A stretch of 19,800 nt of DNA, taken from JAFGKM01 sp964403465 (GTDB lineage: Bacteria > Ratteibacteria > UBA8468 > B48-G9 > JAFGKM01). How positions within the stretch are numbered: the stretch's first letter is position 1; every line of letters begins with the position of its first letter. The stretch is taken from positions 1-19,800 of the forward strand of contig CAYOFY010000022.1 of assembly GCA_964403465.1 (NCBI GenBank), given 5' to 3'. A program made the translations under genes and the position numbers. Of this stretch, positions 13,301 to 19,800 are shown piece by piece. The notes under the pieces are model-generated. The model had not been told where the DNA came from. It made no database searches and was given only the letters and a program-made list of their open reading frames with translations.

Positions 13301-14214
13301 TGAAAACGCGGATAATCTTTCTGGTGATACTGCTCATCGCCTGTCTCTGGCTGTTTATGACCTTCGGGCATAGAAAATCACGGCAGGACAAGACGGTGAC
13401 GGGCAAAGAAGAATTAAGAGTAATTGCGACTATCTTTCCGCTGGCCGACATTGCCGGACAAATCGGCGGAGACAGGGTGAACGTAATCACCATGCTCCCG
13501 ATAGGAGCCAGCCCTCATACTTTTGAACCCACTCCGCAACAGGTAAAAGACATCTCCGATGCGCAACTATTTTTGGAAATCGGTGCGGGGCTTGAATTCT
13601 GGGCAGATAAAATCATAAAATCGGAACAAGTGCCGCATTTCAAAACCGTCATTGTGTCCGAAAATATCAAGCTCCTCAAGGGTGACGGAGACGAACACGA
13701 AAGCGGCAATCCGCACATCTGGCTTGATCCGATTCTGGCAAAGGAGATTGCGGAGAAGATTGAAAAAAACCTGATAATTGTTGACCCCGCAGGAGCAGAC
13801 TATTACCGGAAAAGAGCGGCGGATTACCGGCAGGAACTTGACCAACTGGATGAGGAAATCAAAAAGACCGTGGCCGGATTTAAGATCAGGGAGTACCTTA
13901 CATTCCATCCTGCCTGGGCTTATTTCGGGTTGCGCTACGGTATTAAAGAAGCCGGCGTAATTGAAGAAACTCCGGGTAGGGAACCCACCCCCAAACAACT
14001 TAAAACGATTGTGGATAAAATAAGGGAATCAGGAATAAGGGCGATTTTCGCCGAACCCCAATTCTCTCCGAGAACGGTTGAAGCAATAGCCGAAAACACC
14101 GGGGCGAAAGTTCTATTTCTCGACCCGATAGGCGACCCGAAAATCCCGGATAGAAGTACCTATCTTGATCTGATGAGGTATAATTTAAGAATAATGAAAG
14201 AAGCGATGGAATAA
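13300..14214 (+). CDS. znuA: Zinc ABC transporter substrate-binding protein (ZnuA/cluster A-I)
   Basis: A 304-residue periplasmic-binding protein with a hydrophobic N-terminal segment (residues 5-21) as signal or anchor. Its own mature start is VIATIFPLADIAGQIGGDRV (41-60). Zn ligands expected from ZnuA/TroA proteins are His73 (ASPHTFEP), His139 (NPHIWLDP), His203 (TFHPAWAYF) and Asp275 (FLDPIG). The His-rich loop is very short (GDGDEHESG, 128-136) compared with E. coli ZnuA. It captures Zn(II) for the ATPase and permease encoded next. AAGGAG (13286-13291) lies eight bases before ATG 13300. The gene has the putative Zur promoter upstream and a leader mini-ORF ending on its start codon. Mn specificity is possible by sequence but less likely given the Zur context. 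Confidence 0.9.
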   Translation: MKTRIIFLVILLIACLWLFMTFGHRKSRQDKTVTGKEELRVIATIFPLADIAGQIGGDRVNVITMLPIGASPHTFEPTPQQVKDISDAQLFLEIGAGLEFWADKIIKSEQVPHFKTVIVSENIKLLKGDGDEHESGNPHIWLDPILAKEIAEKIEKNLIIVDPAGADYYRKRAADYRQELDQLDEEIKKTVAGFKIREYLTFHPAWAYFGLRYGIKEAGVIEETPGREPTPKQLKTIVDKIRESGIRAIFAEPQFSPRTVEAIAENTGAKVLFLDPIGDPKIPDRSTYLDLMRYNLRIMKEAME

Positions 14215-14242
14215 TAAGAGTCAAAATCGCCTGAGTGACAAC

Positions 14243-15031
14243 ATGAAAATGGATGATATTCTGCAAATTGAGGATCTGCGGGTTGTTTTCAATGGAAACC
14301 TGGTTCTGGATGGAATCAGCCTTAAAATGCAGAAGAACACTTTTCTTGCCCTGATAGGTCCCAACGGCGGAGGAAAAACCACTCTCCTCAAGGTCATCCT
14401 GGGATTGATCCGGCCTCATTCCGGAGAAGTCAGGGTTTTCGGACTGAAACCATGTCAGGTCAATAAAAAAACACCGGGGATAATCGGTTATGTTTCTCAA
14501 CTGCCATTGTTTGACCATGCATTTCCGGTGTCCGCCCTTGACGTGGTTTTGATGGGAAATTACCGCAAGATCGGACCGTGCCGTCGGGCAGGCAAAACTG
14601 ATAGACGCCGGGCGATGGAAAGCCTGGAATTGGTGGGAATGGCTCCGCTGGCACACCGGCCTATCGGGCAGATGTCGGGAGGCCAGCAGCAGCGTGTCTT
14701 TATAGCCCGCAGTCTCATAACCCAGCCACAGCTTTTGCTTTTGGATGAACCTACGACCGGAGTGGACGCCCTTTCACAGGACCAATTCTACCGCCTGCTT
14801 AAGGAATTACAGGTAAAACTTTCCATATCCGTCATACTTGTTTCACACGATATTGGACTGGTCCCCAGATACTGTGACCAGGTTGCGTGTCTCAACCAAC
14901 GTCTCTTCCTGCACGGAAAACCGTCGGAAGTCCTGCATAGCGAGGCAATGCGCGAGGCTTACGGATGCGAAATTGATTTCCTTTTTCACGGGAACATGCC
15001 GCACCGGGTCGTTGATTACCACGATGAGTGA
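14243..15031 (+). CDS. znuC: Zinc ABC transporter ATP-binding protein
   Basis: A 262-residue ABC ATPase. Walker A GPNGGGKTT is at 39-47, the Q-loop is near YVSQLP (83-88), the signature MSGGQQQR is at 144-151 (family LSGGQ), and Walker B LLLLDEP is at 164-170 followed by the D-loop GVDALS; the H-loop His lies in ILVSHD. It energises import of Zn(II) delivered by ZnuA. It starts 28 bp after znuA with only a weak ribosome binding site (ATG 14243 or 14249), and its end overlaps the permease start by 8 bp. Gene order znuA-znuC-znuB is a single operon. Confidence 0.92.
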   Translation: MKMDDILQIEDLRVVFNGNLVLDGISLKMQKNTFLALIGPNGGGKTTLLKVILGLIRPHSGEVRVFGLKPCQVNKKTPGIIGYVSQLPLFDHAFPVSALDVVLMGNYRKIGPCRRAGKTDRRRAMESLELVGMAPLAHRPIGQMSGGQQQRVFIARSLITQPQLLLLDEPTTGVDALSQDQFYRLLKELQVKLSISVILVSHDIGLVPRYCDQVACLNQRLFLHGKPSEVLHSEAMREAYGCEIDFLFHGNMPHRVVDYHDE

Positions 15032-15815
15032 AATTATTTCTTACGGATTTATGCAGCGGGCAATATTTGCCGGCGTTATGGTCGGCATCCTTTGCTCCGT
15101 TCTCTCCCTTTTTGTAGTCTTGAAACGGCTTTCGTTCGTTGGCGCCGGCATCTCCCATTCCGCCTTTGGCGGCGTGGCGCTTGGTTTTCTGCTCGGTATC
15201 GAGCCCACATGGACCGCAACATTTTTCTGCATTTTGATTGCACTTTTGATCGGACTGATAAAAAAGCGAGGGAAAATCCAGGAAGATACTGTGATAGGCA
15301 TCTTTTTTGCAGCAACGATGGCTTTCGGAATACTGTTGGTAGGTTTGAGCAAACGCTACAACATGGATCTGTTCGGATATCTTTTTGGCAACATCCTGGC
15401 AATCAGCTCTTCGGATGTGAAGATGGTCGTTGCAGTAAGTGTCATTGTTCTGACAATAGTAGGTTTATTTTTCAAAGAGTTTCTTTTTTACAGTTTTGAT
15501 GAAGAGATGGCAAAGGTTTCCGGTATCCCCACCGGATTTCTAAACTATCTGCTTCTTACGCTTCTGGCTCTGGTCATTGTGGTTTCAATAAAAGTGGTCG
15601 GAATCGTACTGGTCTCCGCTCTCCTGGTAATACCTGGCGCAACTGGCAGGCAGATTTCCTCCAATTACCGCGGCATGCTGGCATGTGCGCTCCTGGTGGG
15701 ATTTTTTGCCACGACAGGCGGACTAACTATTTCTTACCTATTCAATTTACCTTCCGGTTCCACTATCGTACTTACCGCAACCCTCCTGTTTTTTCTGTCG
15801 CTTCTCAAACGCTGA
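15024..15815 (+). CDS. znuB: Zinc ABC transporter permease (ABC-3 family)
   Basis: A 263-residue integral membrane protein with about eight hydrophobic segments. MSEIISYGFMQRAIFAGVMV opens it, and GISHSAFGGVALG (about 43-55) is the conserved ABC-3 cytoplasmic loop that docks on the ATPase. I chose ATG 15024, inside the end of znuC, because it places the family N-terminus correctly; the longer frame back to 14838 is an out-of-frame reading of znuC. It forms the channel of the Zn importer with ZnuC. The stop at 15813-15815 is followed by the next promoter (15855), so this operon is probably separate from the zur transcript, although read-through cannot be excluded as no terminator is visible. 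Confidence 0.9.
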   Translation: MSEIISYGFMQRAIFAGVMVGILCSVLSLFVVLKRLSFVGAGISHSAFGGVALGFLLGIEPTWTATFFCILIALLIGLIKKRGKIQEDTVIGIFFAATMAFGILLVGLSKRYNMDLFGYLFGNILAISSSDVKMVVAVSVIVLTIVGLFFKEFLFYSFDEEMAKVSGIPTGFLNYLLLTLLALVIVVSIKVVGIVLVSALLVIPGATGRQISSNYRGMLACALLVGFFATTGGLTISYLFNLPSGSTIVLTATLLFFLSLLKR

Positions 15816-15854
15816 CTGTGGCAGGTATGTTTGAATAATCGGAAGAAACATCTC

Positions 15855-15906
15855 TTGACAAAGGTCTATTTTTATTGTATGGTAAGCAGAAATCATTTCT
15901 ATTTAG
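15855..15906 (+). promoter_or_regulatory. zur promoter with overlapping palindromic operator (second putative Zur site)
   Basis: TTGACA (15855-15860), a 17-bp spacer and TATGGT (15878-15883) match the geometry of the znuA promoter. The operator TAAGCAGAAA / TCA / TTTCTATTTA (15883-15905) keeps 8 of 10 arm pairs. From 15870 to 15930 it matches 13216-13276 at 55 of 61 positions, running into the coding region. There is no Shine-Dalgarno sequence between the predicted start site (about 15890) and the ATG at 15907. Confidence 0.75.
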
Positions 15907-16341
15907 ATGAAAAACAGGATGAATAAATATCGGGAAGAACTGAAAGAAAACAATTTGAAGGTTACCCCCAAAAGAGAAGCTATTATAGGTTTCTTTTTGA
16001 GAAACAACAGATACGCCACCCCGGAAATTGTCTGGAATAAATTGAAGAAATCCTTTCCGCACCTGGGATTGCCCACCGTATACCGTAACATGGAGCAACT
16101 TGGAAAAATCGGCATCCTGACGCGGGTGGACGGAACGGAGAACAGGTTCTATTACGGATTATGCCGTGCCCGGGAACCGAAAAGACACCACTACCACATA
16201 ATCTGTCAGAAGTGCCGTCGGGTTAATGAAGTAGAGAATCCTTATTTTGAATCAGTGAGAAAAGACGTGGAAAGGAAGACCGGCTTTAGAATTACCGGCC
16301 ACAAACTTCAGTTAATGGGGCTCTGCCGGAACTGCCGGTAA
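15907..16341 (+). CDS. zur: Fur-family repressor, probably Zur (zinc uptake regulator)
   Basis: A 144-residue Fur-family protein. The DNA-binding half has LKVTPKREAIIGFF (17-30) and GLPTVYRNMEQL (54-65). The metal-binding half has HHYHIICQKC (94-103) and a second CxxC at 140-143 for the structural zinc. It lies between znuB and a metal-related permease, and its promoter carries the same palindrome as znuA, so it is assigned as the Zn-sensing Zur that represses both operons and itself. It is clearly distinct from the Fur-family protein at 4788. ATG 15907 has no ribosome binding site and lies only about 17 nt from the predicted transcript start; Met5 (15919) is the only close alternative. Low or near-leaderless translation is likely. 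Confidence 0.85.
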   Translation: MKNRMNKYREELKENNLKVTPKREAIIGFFLRNNRYATPEIVWNKLKKSFPHLGLPTVYRNMEQLGKIGILTRVDGTENRFYYGLCRAREPKRHHYHIICQKCRRVNEVENPYFESVRKDVERKTGFRITGHKLQLMGLCRNCR

Positions 16342-16355
16342 AGAAGGAACTGTCA

Positions 16356-17369
16356 ATGCAGCAGAAAAAAAAAAGCAATTCCGAGCAAATAGTTCAACGG
16401 TGGCTCATAATAGGCGGTGTACTGCTGGCCGTTGTCCTCCTGAACATGAGCGCGAGCGGCGAACTGCCGCAGATTCTTGTGCTCTTCAAGAATCCCAGGG
16501 TGCAGGTTTTCACAATTGTCCTTGTGGCCATCCTCCTGGAAGGGCTCACCTTTCTTCTTCTGGGTTCATGTCTTTCAGGAATAATTGAGGTTTTCGTCCC
16601 GCAAGAGTTCCTTGAAAAGCGTTTTCCCCGGAGCAGGATTCCCGCGGCGCTGACAGGCTCAGTGATGGGATTATGCTTTCCTGTTTGTTCGTGCGGCAAT
16701 ATACCGCTGACCAGAAGACTGATGAAAAAAGGAGTCCCGGTGGCAGGGGCAATCAGTTACCTGCTGGCCGCGCCTCTGATTAATCCCATAACCATTATTT
16801 CAACCATACTTGCATTCCCTGCCAGCAAGGTGATTTCCCTGGAAAGGACCGGCATGGCCTTCCTTATCGCCAGTATCTGCGGAATCATGTTCAGCCGGTA
16901 TGACCGGTCCCTTATCATGCAGGATGCGTCTTCCGAGAAGGATTCCTGCCATCACCATGATTCTTCCTCTAAAATCTCCCGAATACTTCACCATGCAGAA
17001 GACGATTTTTTTCTTACTGGCAGGTATTTCGTTCTCGGAGCCATTACCGCGAGTCTGTTCCAGACATGTATTCCCCGAACCGTGCTGGGCAGTCTGAGCC
17101 AGAACTCCATCCTTTCAATACTGTTGCTGGGAGGACTCGGCATGCTGTTTTCACTGTGTTCTTTCGCCGACGCCTTCGTGGCAAGCACTTTTACCACTTT
17201 CCCTGCAGCCGCAAAACTTGTCTTTATGACGGCCGGACCGATGATAGGCATCACGCTGATTTTCCTGTATCTGGGAACATTCAGACGCAAATTCGCCGGA
17301 CGGTTGATTTTCACAGTCGCAGGCATATTATTCCTGTTTGCTCTTATCAGAAGCTTTCTGGGAGGTTGA
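16356..17369 (+). CDS. DUF318-family (YraQ/ArsP-like) permease
   Basis: A 337-residue membrane protein with about eight predicted membrane segments. It has the family core GLCFPVCSCGNIPLTRRLMK (105-124) with Cys107, Cys111 and Cys113, a good candidate metal or metalloid site. The second half has the repeat-like LCSFADAFVAS. The cytoplasmic or loop region between the halves has CHHHD (198-202) and LHH (211-213), a possible metal-binding patch. Characterised relatives export metals or organoarsenicals, but here the gene is 14 bp after zur, AAGGA precedes its ATG, and it shares the zur promoter. That predicts expression under zinc limitation, which does not fit simple Zn efflux. It is followed 6 bp later by its usual partner type. 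Confidence 0.82.
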   Translation: MQQKKKSNSEQIVQRWLIIGGVLLAVVLLNMSASGELPQILVLFKNPRVQVFTIVLVAILLEGLTFLLLGSCLSGIIEVFVPQEFLEKRFPRSRIPAALTGSVMGLCFPVCSCGNIPLTRRLMKKGVPVAGAISYLLAAPLINPITIISTILAFPASKVISLERTGMAFLIASICGIMFSRYDRSLIMQDASSEKDSCHHHDSSSKISRILHHAEDDFFLTGRYFVLGAITASLFQTCIPRTVLGSLSQNSILSILLLGGLGMLFSLCSFADAFVASTFTTFPAAAKLVFMTAGPMIGITLIFLYLGTFRRKFAGRLIFTVAGILFLFALIRSFLGG

Positions 17370-17375
17370 TGTCTC

Positions 17376-18086
17376 ATGTTTAAGAAAGCGTCTTTGTATC
17401 ACCTGTTGGTCCTGACGGCATGGTTCGCTTTCTTATTCACGCTTCTTCTGGGCGGGGGATTTAAGACCTATCTCAAGAAGGGGTACGGCATAATGCTCGC
17501 GGGCGGACTTATTATCCTGCTGGCTTTGATTATCAACGGGATTCGAAAAATCCGGGAAGAATCCGAACATCCGCTGACGTGCACAACCTCTCTGGGACTA
17601 TTCCTTTTCATTATTCCCATCCTGCTGGCAATCGCTGTCAGGCCAAGCAGTCTTTCCACCTCTGCCGCAGCCAGCCGGGGCATAAACACCTCTCTGGCAG
17701 GTGATGATGTTAATGTGCTGGATGCCCTGCAATCGCAAATTGCGAGCCAGGCCGCTTTCAAAAATCTGAATCTCAAACAACTCCTGCTTCTTGCCAACCG
17801 GGAACCGGAAAAGATTGACGGCCTGCAGGTTTCCGTGGAAGGATTTGCATACCGCGACAAGACACAGCCGGCCGGGTCATTCATGCTCGTTCGTTTTCTT
17901 ATCACCTGCTGTGCTGCGGATGCCACACCCCTCGGCGTTGAGGTGCAATCAGAAGAAAACTGCGTGTTTCCCACGGATACGTGGATAAGAGTACAGGGTA
18001 CGGCCATGATTGAAAACGGCAAACCCGTAATAACGCAATCTCACGCAGTACAGGTACAGAAACCATCAGACGTGTATCTTTATTAG
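17376..18086 (+). CDS. TIGR03943-type membrane protein (YcgQ-like), partner of the DUF318 permease
   Basis: A 236-residue protein. Hydrophobic segments lie at about 8-28, 37-57 and 70-88, then a polar region, and a C-terminal domain from about 148. This domain contains the family-typical FLITCCAADATPLGVEV, with the double Cys in a strand-like context, followed by a beta-rich end. Proteins of this type are found encoded beside DUF318 permeases and are thought to be their partner subunit; the biochemical role is not established. GGGAGG lies about 10 bases before the ATG. It is the third gene of the zur transcript, and the Cys-Cys motif facing the outside could bind zinc (inference). Confidence 0.78.
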   Translation: MFKKASLYHLLVLTAWFAFLFTLLLGGGFKTYLKKGYGIMLAGGLIILLALIINGIRKIREESEHPLTCTTSLGLFLFIIPILLAIAVRPSSLSTSAAASRGINTSLAGDDVNVLDALQSQIASQAAFKNLNLKQLLLLANREPEKIDGLQVSVEGFAYRDKTQPAGSFMLVRFLITCCAADATPLGVEVQSEENCVFPTDTWIRVQGTAMIENGKPVITQSHAVQVQKPSDVYLY

Positions 18087-18123
18087 CGAAGGTGTACTGT
18101 AAAAAACACAAGGAAAAGTCAAA

Positions 18124-19749
18124 ATGTGCAACATACAATTCCCGCAGTTTAAAAGAGGCAAAGAAGGATTCAAGATACATCCTGGACTGACAATCCTTGA
18201 ATTTGCGAGAATGGCGGGTGTGAAGATAAATGCCGAGTGCGGAGGCATAGGCAAGTGCGGCAAATGCATAGTCAGGATTGAAGAGGGGGAAGAAAACCTC
18301 AATCCTTTAACCCACATTGAAAAGAAGTTCAACCTGAAAGACAAGGAACGGCTCGCCTGCCAGGCAAGGATTGTAAGAGACAAATCCGACATGGTTGTTT
18401 ATATCAAGAACTTCGGAGAGTATGAGATTTTGAAATACGGATTGGAAAGAGAAGTCCCCATATGCCCGGTGTACCGCAGGGAGGGCAGCAGAATATTCAA
18501 GAACGGCTCGCCGGTGGAGAATTACAGGGGGAAAATCTACGGTCTTGCCATAGACGTGGGTACCACGACCGTTGTTTTTGACCTCGTGGACATGGAAAAC
18601 GGGGACATCCTGGAAACCATCGCAAAAACAAATCCTCAGATATCCTACGGAAACGATGTAATCTCAAGGATTGAATACACACTTGTTGATAAACACAACA
18701 AGAAATATTTTGAGGCGGCCAAAAGGGAAAGAAGAATTCACCATCTCCGCATGATGGTGGTGGACCAGATAAACGAGGCAATAAGGGAACTGTCAAAAGA
18801 GAGGGGTGAGGATATCTCCCAGTACATATATGAAACCGCCGTGGTTGGAAACTCGACCATGCGCAACCTTTTCTGCGGCCTTGATGTTTCTTCTCTGGGG
18901 ATGATACCGTATGAGGCATCCCATACAGATGCAGTCATCAAGACACCCGATGAGATAGGCCTCAGGACAAATGAAGCGGGAACAGTTTACGGATGCGCCC
19001 TTATAGGCGGGCACGTCGGGGCGGACATCGTGGCTGACATCCTGGCGTCCGGGATGTACAAGGACGATGGGATATCTCTGCTTATCGACATAGGAACCAA
19101 CGGCGAGGTCGTGCTCGGCAATAAAGCCAGGATGATTTCCGCCTCGTGCGCCGCGGGAGGCGCGTTTGAAGGGGCCGCGGTAAGCTGCGGGATAGGCGGG
19201 ATAGAGGGGGCTATCAAGAAGATAGAGATCGTTGATGGAAGAATTGCCTATTCCACCATAGGCGATAAATATCCGGTCGGCGTATGCGGTTCCGGTCTGA
19301 TAGACCTGCTTGCCCAGCTGCTCGACAAAAATCTCATGACGAAAAATGCGAGGATACAGCAGGATTTCTATATAACAGGGGACCTGAAACTGACGCAGAA
19401 TGATATATTCCAGTTGATAACTTCAAAATCAGCCATAAAAACGGGATGGAACATACTTCTCAAGCACTATCCGGTCAATATTGCTGACGTGAACAAAATC
19501 TACCTATCGGGCGGCTTCGGCAATTTTATAGACGCCAGAAATGCAATGAGGATAGGTCTCATCCCCGAGGTTGACGAGAAGAAGGTGATCAAAATAGGCA
19601 ACGGGGCGCTCGAGGGAGCAAGGGAAATCCTCCTGTGCAAAGACTCTCAGACACTGAGCGAAGAGGTTGCAAGGAAGGTTGAGCATATAAAAACGAATGA
19701 GGTGGAGAAGGATTTTGAGTATCTCATGGCGGAGAATATGTACTTCTGA
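18124..19749 (+). CDS. [2Fe-2S] ferredoxin/ASKHA-domain protein (DUF4445, RACo-like corrinoid activator type)
   Basis: A 541-residue protein. The N-terminal plant-type ferredoxin domain has Cys39, Cys45, Cys48 and Cys79 (CGGIGKCGKC plus LACQ) for a [2Fe-2S] cluster. A linker is followed by an actin-like ATPase domain with GLAIDVGTTTV (140-150), VVGNSTM (240-246), LIDIGTNGEV (320-329) and SCAAGGAFEG (341-350). RACo-type proteins of this architecture use ATP to reactivate the Co(II) form of corrinoid proteins in methyl transfer; other members have unknown partners. At 541 residues it is shorter than typical RACo (about 630). No corrinoid protein or methyltransferase partner is visible in the window, so the substrate is undefined. 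It starts 37 bp after the TIGR03943 gene with AAGGA upstream and no clear own promoter. Confidence 0.85.
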   Translation: MCNIQFPQFKRGKEGFKIHPGLTILEFARMAGVKINAECGGIGKCGKCIVRIEEGEENLNPLTHIEKKFNLKDKERLACQARIVRDKSDMVVYIKNFGEYEILKYGLEREVPICPVYRREGSRIFKNGSPVENYRGKIYGLAIDVGTTTVVFDLVDMENGDILETIAKTNPQISYGNDVISRIEYTLVDKHNKKYFEAAKRERRIHHLRMMVVDQINEAIRELSKERGEDISQYIYETAVVGNSTMRNLFCGLDVSSLGMIPYEASHTDAVIKTPDEIGLRTNEAGTVYGCALIGGHVGADIVADILASGMYKDDGISLLIDIGTNGEVVLGNKARMISASCAAGGAFEGAAVSCGIGGIEGAIKKIEIVDGRIAYSTIGDKYPVGVCGSGLIDLLAQLLDKNLMTKNARIQQDFYITGDLKLTQNDIFQLITSKSAIKTGWNILLKHYPVNIADVNKIYLSGGFGNFIDARNAMRIGLIPEVDEKKVIKIGNGALEGAREILLCKDSQTLSEEVARKVEHIKTNEVEKDFEYLMAENMYF

Positions 19750-19752
19750 ATT

Positions 19753-19796
19753 CCGCCCTCAAGAAACCTTTATAAATATGTGCCCAACCGGGCGGC
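19753..19796 (+). terminator. Possible terminator hairpin at the right edge (incomplete)
   Basis: CCGCCC (19753-19758) can pair with GGGCGG (19790-19795), or GCCC with GGGC around AACC (19782-19793). CTTTC follows and then the window ends. It is just after the ASKHA gene stop, but the T-run cannot be seen. Confidence 0.3.
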
Positions 19797-19800
19797 TTTC

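Noticed and set aside
14000..14656. Minus-strand open frame of 218 codons
   Set aside because: It is antisense to the end of znuA and the start of znuC; no recognisable domain.
14838..15023. N-terminal extension of the ZnuB permease
   Set aside because: This part is an out-of-frame reading of znuC, is basic and not membrane-like, and ATG 15024 gives the normal ABC-3 N-terminus.

Overview
The window looks like part of a scaffold from an uncultured, anaerobic, Gram-negative-type bacterium, probably a metagenome assembly: there is a run of exactly 100 Ns at 4460-4559. Three things point to an anaerobe: MinD-type ATPases with [4Fe-4S] ferredoxin inserts next to NifX-like proteins (the layout of the 'orange protein' cluster of sulfate reducers), a [2Fe-2S]/ASKHA corrinoid-activator-type protein, and a DUF89 protein. 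The sequence does not fix the phylum. Genes are dense and, except for the first two complete ones, all on the + strand.

Layout. (1) 1-167: the C-terminal end of a + strand protein. (2) 171-2506, minus strand: a DegT/DnrJ-type PLP aminotransferase followed by a Gfo/Idh/MocA oxidoreductase. (3) 2691-4365: a NagB-like sugar-phosphate isomerase homologue with an altered active-site motif and a PIG-L/LmbE deacetylase, ending at a good intrinsic terminator (4398-4425). Blocks 2 and 3 are divergent and suggest amino-sugar chemistry. (4) 4426-4725: the assembly gap and two short degenerate tandem-repeat families. (5) 4726-10468: a consensus promoter with a near-consensus Fur box directly downstream of its -10. 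It drives a Fur-family regulator, a Gly/Arg-rich DUF5320-like protein, two NifX-like proteins, a small zinc-ribbon protein with the same N-terminal tag, two MinD-type ATPases with ferredoxin inserts, a stand-alone Mrp ATPase and a DUF89 protein. (6) 10547-11410: a secreted protein, possibly SGNH-like. (7) 11469-13137: a metallo-beta-lactamase-fold protein, a J-domain protein and a methyltransferase, tightly packed. (8) 13201-18086: a zinc homeostasis block with znuA, znuC, znuB, a Zur-like repressor, a DUF318 permease and a TIGR03943-type membrane protein. (9) 18124-19749: the ferredoxin/ASKHA protein.

How the parts may work together. Block 5 reads as an iron-responsive operon for a metal-sulfur cofactor complex: NifX-fold proteins as cluster carriers, Fe-S ATPases and Mrp as assembly factors. 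In Desulfovibrio the related cluster is sigma-54 controlled, so a Fur box with a co-transcribed Fur gene is a notable difference. Block 8 is a two-operon zinc regulon. znuACB and zur-permease-TIGR03943 have almost identical promoter/operator regions (13201-13276 and 15855-15930), including an AT-rich palindrome overlapping the -10. The repeated segment runs into the first codons of the repressor gene. As a result znuA is preceded by a 15-codon mini-ORF that copies the repressor's N-terminus and ends in TGATG at the znuA start codon. This duplicated operator plus leader ORF is the most distinctive feature here.
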